Shown: one piece after another, positions 56,683 through 64,000 of the stretch
Layout: each line of letters begins with the position of its first letter
How positions within the stretch are numbered: the stretch's first letter is position 1
NCBI RefSeq assembly: GCF_040869045.1
Contig: NC_090319.1
Span: 358,687,739-358,751,738 of the forward strand
DNA: 64,000 nt
Direction of reading: 5' to 3'
Source: Eurosta solidaginis
Lineage: Eukaryota; Arthropoda; Insecta; Diptera; Tephritidae
Made by a program: the position numbers and the translations under genes
The notes under the pieces: generated by a model
What the model was told of the DNA's origin: nothing
The model's database searches: none
Seen by the model: the letters and a program-made list of their open reading frames with translations, nothing else

Positions 56683-57162
56683 CTTATGATCATGGTTCAA
56701 CTATATGGTTGGCTCATCTGTACAATAACAAAATATGTCTGTCAAAATCTGTATATTGGTGTTGGTGCGAATGGTATGGAATGTAAACATAAAACTCAGC
56801 AGTTTTTTTATGTGTAAGAAAATGTCGCCAATGTGTTGGTTTCATGTTGAGTTTGCCATCTCCTTTTGACAATCCAATCGACCATGCAATGAAATAAATA
56901 AAATCAGGTGATGAGATGAGCCAACCATATAATTGAGCCATGTCTTATGATCTGTTCATACACGAGGGAACTTTGAAGTTGTTATCAAAGTTTGGCCTCA
57001 TAACTTAAGTAATTTAAATGCGTCACACTTTCATTGCATACAATCAAAAATATTTATTTACTCGCAATCATAACAATTTATTTGTACATAATACAAGAAA
57101 AAAACACTACAATTTCGACCGCTGAGTGGAATATCACCATATCTCAACTGCATATCTCAAAA
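56683..57162. other. Intergenic region downstream of the protease (copy B)
   Basis: Duplicate of 35191-35670, with the same complements of aataaa near 57063 and 57077. Confidence 0.45.
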
Positions 57163-57930
57163 TTAATTCTCAAATTCTATAAAGATATCTATAAAGCCCC
57201 GAACTCTTTCATTTGTTATATCTATAAATAAACTCGGAATTCTGGGGTTACTGCAACCACTTAGTACCACCGCACAAAGTCGTCCGTTTACAAGGGCCCC
57301 TGCTCCAGAATCTCCTTTACAGACATCACTTTCACCACATCCAGCACAAATGTGTGTCCCTGCCAAAATTCTCGGGTAGAATTTCATCGCATAAATAATT
57401 TCGCAACGGTCAATTTGTACTATAGGCAATTCAGCAGTTTGGAGAACATTATTATAAGCTTCACCTTCCGAACCCCAACCACTAACTCGTAGAATTGTTC
57501 CTGGAGTTAATTCAGCATCGCAAAGAAGAATAGGTTTTACGTGTTTATTCAGGTCAAACTTTCGATCCACTTTAACCACGGCTATATCCATAAATTCTGT
57601 TTCAATATGATAATCACAATCATAATGTATACTAGCCACATCGCGTCGTTGCCCCATTCTTCCGTTGATATTGGCTACACCAGCTCGAAGGGTGATTTTC
57701 TTCGGTTGTTGCGTTTCCTCTGCTACGCAGTGCGCAGCTGTAATCACCAATTCCTCATTAACTAAGGAACCAACGCAAATATACACGTTATCAAAATATA
57801 TTGCTATTGAATGTGGACTCTGCCCTACGCTTGTTTTTACACCATTTATAATGCGAAAATGCGCATCCGTAAAGGTCAATTGGCAAATTAGCCCGAAAAA
57901 CAGGATAGCTAAACTAATGCGAGAATACAT
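57163..57930 (-). CDS. Secreted trypsin-like serine protease, S1 family (copy B)
   Basis: It encodes a protein identical over all 255 residues to the gene at 35671-36438: signal peptide, IINGVKTS activation site, AAHC / MDIAVV / GDSGAG triad, and Asp at the trypsin specificity position. The coding region and upstream TATA box appear unchanged, so both copies should be expressed in the same way if the duplication is real. The same departures (GDSGAG, shortened VLSGCSNP) are present. Confidence 0.92.
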   Translation of the reverse strand: MYSRISLAILFFGLICQLTFTDAHFRIINGVKTSVGQSPHSIAIYFDNVYICVGSLVNEELVITAAHCVAEETQQPKKITLRAGVANINGRMGQRRDVASIHYDCDYHIETEFMDIAVVKVDRKFDLNKHVKPILLCDAELTPGTILRVSGWGSEGEAYNNVLQTAELPIVQIDRCEIIYAMKFYPRILAGTHICAGCGESDVCKGDSGAGALVNGRLCAVVLSGCSNPRIPSLFIDITNERVRGFIDIFIEFEN

Positions 57931-57996
57931 TTTATTTTAAGACCTTTTGCACCACTTTTTAAGTATAAAGTACACCAAGATAAATTTTGTGGGCTC

Positions 57997-58004
57997 TATT
58001 TATA
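57997..58004 (-). promoter_or_regulatory. TATA box of the protease gene (copy B)
   Basis: Duplicate of 36505-36512: tataaata on the minus strand, about 70 bases before the ATG. Confidence 0.7.
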
Positions 58005-58117
58005 CCTAATTGAGTCATGTGCCTAACAAATAAGCAACAACTTTTCAGTAAAAATTTCAAGAATTTTAAATAACAGCAATACATCTTAATTAAATCTAAA
58101 ACTATAGGTTAACAAGT

Positions 58118-60152
58118 AAGGAAGGCTAAGTTCGGGTGTAACCGAACATTAGATACTCAGCTGAGAGCTTTGGAGACAAAATAAGGGAAAATCACCACGT
58201 AGGAAAATGAACCTAGGGTAACCCTGGAATGTGTTTGTATGACATGGGTATCAAATGGAAGGTATTAAAGAGTATTTTAAAAGGGAGTGGCCCTTAGTTG
58301 TATATGTGAAGACGTTTCCGAGATATCGACCAAAATGTGCACCAGGGTGACCCAGAACATCATCTGTCGCTAAGTTAATTATATATGTAATACTACGAAC
58401 AGTATTCCTGCCATGATTCCAAAGGCTTTTGATTTCGACCTGCAGAACTTTTTCATTTTCTTCTTCTTAATATGGTAGGTCTCACACCCATGTTACAAAG
58501 TTTTTTCTAAAGATATATTTTGCGTCAAAAAACCAATCCAATCAACATTTTTCATCCCTTTTTTCGTATATGGTATATAATAATGTGACGAATATTAGCA
58601 ACACTAAGGGATACTAACATCTCTAAGCCGATGCTAAGAGTGACTTGTATGCACATCCATAAATCAATCATTATGCATCTACATAAACGAATCAATCATT
58701 ATGTCTACACATATGTACGTACACGCAGCCGAGAAGCAACGCACAAACACATGCAGATATCTTATCTGAGATGCTCCCAAAAGTATGCAATTGTAATTGT
58801 GGAAGTGTCGCTCACAAATACACGCGCGAATGAGAGCTACACACGTGCATCTGTAGTTATAATTATATACCAGTAACTAAGTAAATTCTGGAAGCACCTA
58901 GAAGATGCAACGAGGAAATCACACAGTATAAAAGGCAGCAACAGTAGAGGCGCGAGAATCAGTTTCATTTAAGCAAGCTATTGGTTGTGAAGTATCAGTG
59001 TTATTTTGAAGTACTTTAATAAAGGCCATTTTGCATTATTAAATATTGGAGTTATTTATTCAACAGTTTAGCGATACGAACATTAGTAGAAGGTTGCAAA
59101 TAAGAAGAATTGCAGTAAATTCGTTACAATAAACATGAAATTTTTTTCATTTTTCGATTTCGAAAAAGTGGGCGTGGTGAGTTCAGGTAAGTACGTGAAC
59201 TAAGTTTGATAAAGATATATCGATTTTTGCTCAAATTATCGTGTTAACGAACGAGCGGAAGGACAGACGGTCGACTGTGTATAAAAACTCGGCGTGGCTT
59301 CAACAGATTTCGCCCATTTTCACAGAAAATAGTTATCGTCATAGAATCTATGCTCCTACCAAATTTCACAATGATTGGTAAAATGTTGTTCGACTTATGG
59401 CATTAAAAGTATTCTAGACAAAGTAAATGAAAAAGGCCGGAGCCACGCCCATTTTGAAATTTTCTTTTATTTTTGTTTTTTGTTGCACCATAACATTACT
59501 GGAGTGGAAGGTTGACATAATTTACTTATATACTGTAAAGATATTAAGTTTTTTTTTTATTTGACTTAAAAAATTTTTTTTTTAAAGTGGGCGTGGTCGG
59601 CCCCGATTTTGCAAATTTTTATTAAGCATATATATAGCAATAGGAGTAACGCTCCTGCCGAATTTCACCGTGATATCTTCAACGACTGCCAAATTACAGC
59701 TTGCAAAACTTCTAAATTACCTTCTTTTAAAAGTGGGCGGTGCCACGCCCATTGTCCAAAATTTTACAAATTTTCTATTCTGCGTCATAAGGTTAACTCA
59801 CGTACCAACTTTCATCGCTTTATCCGTCTTTGGTAATGAATTGTCGCACTTTTTCGATTTTTCGAAATTTTCGATATCGAAAAAGTGGGCGTGGTCCGAT
59901 ATCGTTCATTTTAAATAGGGATCTGAGATGATTGCCCGGTAACCTACATACCAAATTTCATCAAGATACCTCAAAATTTACTCAAGTTATCGTGTTAACG
60001 GACGGACGGACGGACATGGCCCAATCAAATTTTTTTTCGATACTGATGATTTTGATATATGGAAGTATATATATATCTCGATTCCTTTATACCTGTACAA
60101 CCAACCGTTATCCAATCAAAGTTAATATATTCTATGAGCTCTGCTCAACTGA
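58118..60152 (-). repeat. Dispersed repeat family A with solo LTR (copy B)
   Basis: Duplicate of 36626-38660, differing by a few bases and T-run lengths. Confidence 0.75.
58584..59128 (+). mobile_element. Solo LTR (copy B)
   Basis: Duplicate of 37092-37636: tgtgacgaat … attcgttaca with ataa duplications, tataaaag and aataaa signals. Confidence 0.82.
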
Positions 60153-60304
60153 GTAAACAAAATGAGTTGGGCCTTCAACGAGGTGGAATTCTACAACGCC
60201 TGCAACACTCAGGAGGCTAGCCATGAAGGTATGGCTTAATCTTCTAAATAGTTCGACTTGTGCGTTACGTAGCTCAAATTTTTTGATCAAACGTTGCACT
60301 GTCA

Positions 60305-60940
60305 CCGAGTTTTAAACTATATTTCAGGTTTCAAGTCTCTAGATATCGAGGAAGTTAGTTAAAAAACGAATGCAAGATTCCCAATTTAAAATTAGTTTTC
60401 TTAATATCTCGATCCATGCGTCACCTAACGAATTTTTTTTGATAAAATATTGCATTGTCACCGGGTTCTGACCCACGGCCCAAGTTTCAAGTCTCTAGCT
60501 CACTGGCATGTTACTCAAAAATCGATCGCAAGATTCCCCACGTTTTTCAGGGATTTGTAGTTATCTCAATTATCACGCCTCCTAGCGGAACTTTGTTTCC
60601 TATAAATTGTATTGTCACCGGGTCTCGAACTATTTGCTAAGTTACAAGTCTCTATGTAACCGGGAAGTTATTTAAAAATGGATTGAAAGATTCCCAAATT
60701 AAAATTAATTTTCCTAATACCTCGATCCATGCGCCACCTAGCGGAATTTTTTGATAAAATATTGCATTGTCACCGGGTTCTGACCCACGGCTCAAGTTTC
60801 ATATCTCCAGCTCACCGGGAAGTTACTCAAAAATCGATTGCTAGATTCCCCTCGTTTTTCAAGGATTTGTAGTTATCTCACTTAGCGCGCCACCTAGTGG
60901 AATTTTGTTTCCTGTAAATTGTATTGTCACCAAGCCAATC
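60305..60940 (+). repeat. ~156-bp satellite block (copy B)
   Basis: Duplicate of 38815-39450. Confidence 0.75.
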
Positions 60941-61957
60941 TTGTTTGTTTACACTCAGTCTATAATAAATAAATGCAAGGCCCGATTACCTCCGAATAGA
61001 TTTTAGACCGAGTTTTTCTTTCTATTTGCGTCGTGCACCTTTTAATTTTTCCTAAAAAGCAGCTGAACTGGATCTACTTGTTTTACGCCGACTCAGAACG
61101 GTATTTGCAACGCACATGAGTTTTCTCTGAGAGATTTTTATGGTAGAAATACACTTGGAGTGCTTGCCAAACACCGCCGAGGGGCGACCCCACTTAAAAA
61201 AATTGTCTTCTAATTGAAAAAACTTGTTTCTAAAATTTTGATGTTGCTTTGCGGAAGTAGTCTGCATGTTAATTTAAATAAAATCTATACATAGAAAATC
61301 TTGTTTGCTTTTCACTCGGTTCATAACAGCCTGCTAAAACTAGTTGAACTACTTATTGACAGCAAATACAAATGGCTAATTAAGCTATTTTAAATGATAT
61401 TTCCATAGAAATGTTCACTAGGGTACACTTAATTAGTTGTATCTACTTCCAAACTGCTGACGTAGTCAAGATCTTGCGTTATGTGTTAATGAGACGTTAA
61501 TTTTTTATGGATCTAAACGTATGATAATCTTTCACATATTCGTAAAACTAGCCTATATCCGCGGCCCAGTCCGCGCGATATGCCAAGATATGATCTTGAA
61601 AATAGTACCGATACCGTCTAGAAAATGATATTGAAAAAGTCTAACCAAATCGGGAAAAATTCGCAGAGATATGTACAAAGTGATAAGCAGAAGGAAGTAT
61701 ATTATGGATTTCTAGACTAAGTAGGGTCCTGAAATACTTTTTATACTCAGCGTGCTTTGCACACAGAGTATATTAACTTCGATTGAATAACGGTTGGTTG
61801 TACAGGTATAAAGGAATCGAGATAGATATAGACTTCCATATATGTTGTTGTTGTTGTAGCAATGCTCGCCCCACCTAATAGCCGCGACCGATCACAAATT
61901 GTCATCAATATCCTCTAACGGTAGATGTAAAAGTCTTCGATGCTATTAATGTACTAA
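60941..61957. repeat. SINE body and unassigned tail of the duplicated unit (copy B)
   Basis: Duplicate of 39451-40464. The SINE (minus strand) is at 61027-61271. Bases 61272-61730 are unassigned, then come a family A scrap and a (TTG)n tail ending gtactaa at 61957. Confidence 0.6.
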
Positions 61958-62196
61958 TGTGCTACAAATGCAAAGGATTTAATCATAAATCAGCCGACTA
62001 TAAAAACGAAGAAGCTTGCCACAAATGCCACGGAAAACACAACGATAAAACATGTGAAGAAAATCCAATTAACAAGTGTCTAAATTGCATAAAAGCGAAC
62101 ACAAACTTAAACCTAGCTTTAGACATAAATCATGATACATTTGACAGGAACTGTCACTGCTACAATAATAAACTAGAGATAAAAAACAAAAATTAG
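61957..62196 (+). pseudogene. LINE ORF1 C-terminus with three zinc knuckles
   Basis: CYKCKGFNHKSADY is a CX2CX4HX4C knuckle whose last Cys is Tyr. CHKCHGKHNDKTC is an intact CX2CX3HX4C. The third begins CLNCIKANTN and ends HDTFDRNC, the long spacing typical of LINE gag-like proteins. The frame ends at 62196. The N-terminus is missing. Confidence 0.75.
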
Positions 62197-62206
62197 GATA
62201 TTAGCA

Positions 62207-63668
62207 ACTATATGAAGATGCAGAAAGCTCACAAAAAATATATAATGACAAATTCAAGAAACCCAAAAATAAACTAAAATGTATATATCTTAACACAAAT
62301 AGTATCACAGCTAACAAAAATGAAGTTGAAATAATGATCGAGGAAGAAAATCCAGATATTGTACTTTGTGCAGAAACACATACTACGGAGGATGTATATG
62401 ACTCGGAACTGGAGATTGCTGGGTTCAATCATATTAGATGCGACTCGCATAGTCGTCACACCGGTGGTGTCTTAACCTATATTCATAAGAAAATTGATTT
62501 CAAAGTTATATTCAATAGGAGCATAGGTAATAATATATGGTGTATTGTGTTTGAAACAATACGATGTATAACTAAGTGGAGGGTTTGTGCGTTATATCAC
62601 TCACCAAACACCAGTGATGCCGAATTCGTAAGACATATTAATGAGGTGATGGAAGATTGCTTTTCTGAAAGCGGCAACAATATCGTTATTGGCGACTTTA
62701 ATATAAATGTCAATACACACACAACATACTCGAGACAGCTAATTAGGACATTCGAATCACTAGCAATGTATCAATGAATTAATTTTAATACAAGAATAAC
62801 AGAAACAACGCAAACGAGAATAGATCTACTCTTTAGTAACAAAACTGAAGTTGAAGTATCGAATTTGGATTCGCATAAAATATCGGATCATGAAACTATT
62901 TCATTCAAACTACCAATTCAAAAGAAATACCAAATGAGAATCTTTGAAAACCGCGTGTGTTGGAATAACTATGCAAAAGACCACTTAGTAAATCTCCTTA
63001 GAACTTACAACTTAGCTGAACTAAACAACTGCGAAGTTAGCCTAAAGGTCCAAAGAATAAACAACATCCTTAATGACGTAATGGCCACTTTAACATATAA
63101 AAAGCGAGTTCAAGTTAAATTGATTAATAAATGGTACGACCATGAACTAACAGAGTTGAATAAGCTGAAGTATGAACAATTTAAAATAGCAGAGAGAACC
63201 AATATTTGGGATAACTATATTACAATAAAACGATATTACAAAAAAGCAGTTAAAATAAAAAAGAAAACATTTATGGAAAACAAAATCTCAAGAAATACTA
63301 ACAACCAAAAGTTAATGTGGAAATGTCTAAAAGACGCCATAAATTTGAGTAGTGAGGTAGCACAAATTCAAAAAATTTCTATAAATGGTGCTCTTATTGA
63401 AGATGATTATGAAATAGCAACTGAATTAAACCGTTACTTTAATGAGAGCATAATCGGAATCAGAGATAGCATTGAAATCTTCGAAGCAGGTGGAAATCAA
63501 ATGGAGATAAGCAGAAGCGTGTTTAAATTGAAGGAAATAGATGTTGAAGAAATTATGAGAGTTACAACGAAATTAAAAAAACAAGTACGGAGGAAAAAAA
63601 TTAGTAACGGAAGGTGTATTAAAAGACAGCATGGAGTACTTAGGATATACCTACACATGTGTAATTAA
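62207..63668 (+). pseudogene. LINE ORF2: endonuclease and linker, with nonsense and frameshift
   Basis: The endonuclease starts KLKCIYLNTNSIT and carries LCAETHTT (catalytic Glu), VIGDFNINVN (Asp/Asn) and, after a TGA at 62775-62777, ISDHETISF (the SDH motif). The frame is the same on both sides of the TGA. The linker runs to about 63585, where the reading frame shifts. Confidence 0.8.
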
Positions 63669-64000
63669 TGAATGTTTCCAATTTGGTGTATTTCCAGACT
63701 GCTGGAAGACCTCAGTAATTGTACCTGTGGAAAATTAAACCAGAGGAGATACGACCCATAAATACCTTACCTAGCGATGAGAAAATAATAGAAACTGTAG
63801 TTAAGAACCAATTGCTGGATTACTTAAATAAAAACGAAATTATTATAAAGGAGCAGTCGGGGTTTAGATCAAAACACTCGTGTGAAACTGCACTTAACCT
63901 GGTAATTGCAGAATGGAAAGAAAGCAGAACGAAGAAACAATTTACAATTTCAGTTTTCCTCGACCTAAAAAGAGCTTTCGAAACAGTAGACAGAGATATT
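63600..64000 (+). pseudogene. LINE reverse transcriptase, N-terminal part
   Basis: It reads VTEGVLKDSMEYLGYTYTCV, then FGVFPDCWKTSVIVPV. A further shift near 63735 leads into EEIRPINTLPSDEKIIE, IIKEQSGFRSKHSCETALNL and SVFLDLKRAFETVDRDI. The last is the RT motif A with catalytic Asp. The window ends here, before YxDD. Confidence 0.8.

Larger units (their letters stand above)
40465..61957 (+). repeat. Tandem segmental duplication, copy B (~21.49 kb)
   Basis: This is the second copy of 21409-40464. The length difference is accounted for mainly by the 2.4-kb piggyBac element. Copy B also lacks 21 bp near 42910, about 18 bp near 43750 and about 39 bp near 49497 relative to copy A. Several of the gaps lie between short direct repeats. 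Confidence 0.95.
61958..64000 (+). mobile_element. LINE retrotransposon, truncated at the window edge and at its 5' end
   Basis: In order it carries the end of ORF1 (zinc knuckles), then an ORF2 with AP endonuclease, linker and the start of reverse transcriptase, all on the plus strand. The first recognisable codons (CYKCKG) directly follow the end of the duplicated unit, so most of ORF1 is missing. The clade is uncertain (I/Jockey-type by organisation). Confidence 0.8.

Noticed and set aside
61957..62196. Retroviral or LTR-element nucleocapsid
   Set aside because: Three knuckles with the long third spacing followed by an AP endonuclease mark a LINE; no LTR or protease is present.

Overview
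The window is AT-rich, intron-bearing eukaryotic DNA from an insect, most likely a dipteran and plausibly a tephritid-type fruit fly. The evidence is a split Yif1 gene whose protein reads like the Drosophila orthologue, a secreted trypsin-family protease with a TATA box, and piggyBac, hAT, pogo and LINE relatives plus tRNA-derived SINEs of the kinds found in flies. Only two host gene types are supported, Yif1 and the protease. Nearly everything else is transposon or satellite DNA. No operons, CRISPR arrays, rRNA or intact tRNA genes were seen.

Layout. 1-21 kb is a transposon graveyard. It holds a pogo/Tigger-like transposase remnant, inverted-repeat elements, a 129-bp satellite inside a dispersed repeat (about 3.7-5.5 kb), nested MITEs (7.6-9.2, 10.3-11.9, 13.5-14.6, 19.7-20.8 kb), a 216-bp palindrome of palindromes (8.59 kb), and a complete 2.56-kb foldback transposon (16035-18592). 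The foldback element has 23-bp terminal repeats, a perfect 8-bp target duplication, long inverted arms built of about 21-bp tandem units, and degraded RING-H2 and DDE-transposase remnants in its centre. Yif1 (four coding exons) lies at 20954-22706.

From inside Yif1 exon 2 (21409) to 40464 runs a segment of about 19.05 kb that is repeated directly at 40465-61957. Each copy carries Yif1 exons 2-4, a MITE, Jockey-like LINE scraps, a DUF4371 hAT element, a dispersed repeat with SINE and LINE insertions, a 5'-truncated RNase H-bearing LINE, an intact serine protease gene, a solo LTR, a satellite block and a SINE. Copy B additionally contains a 2.4-kb piggyBac element at a TTAA that is empty in copy A. 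Copy B's Yif1 lacks exon 1 and the promoter. The duplication could be real or could be two haplotypes laid end to end by assembly; the sequence alone does not settle this.

The last 2 kb (61958-64000) is the start of another decayed LINE (zinc knuckles, endonuclease, reverse transcriptase) that runs off the window and begins exactly where the duplicated unit ends. Repeat boundaries were found by eye and may be off by a few bases except where a target-site duplication fixes them.
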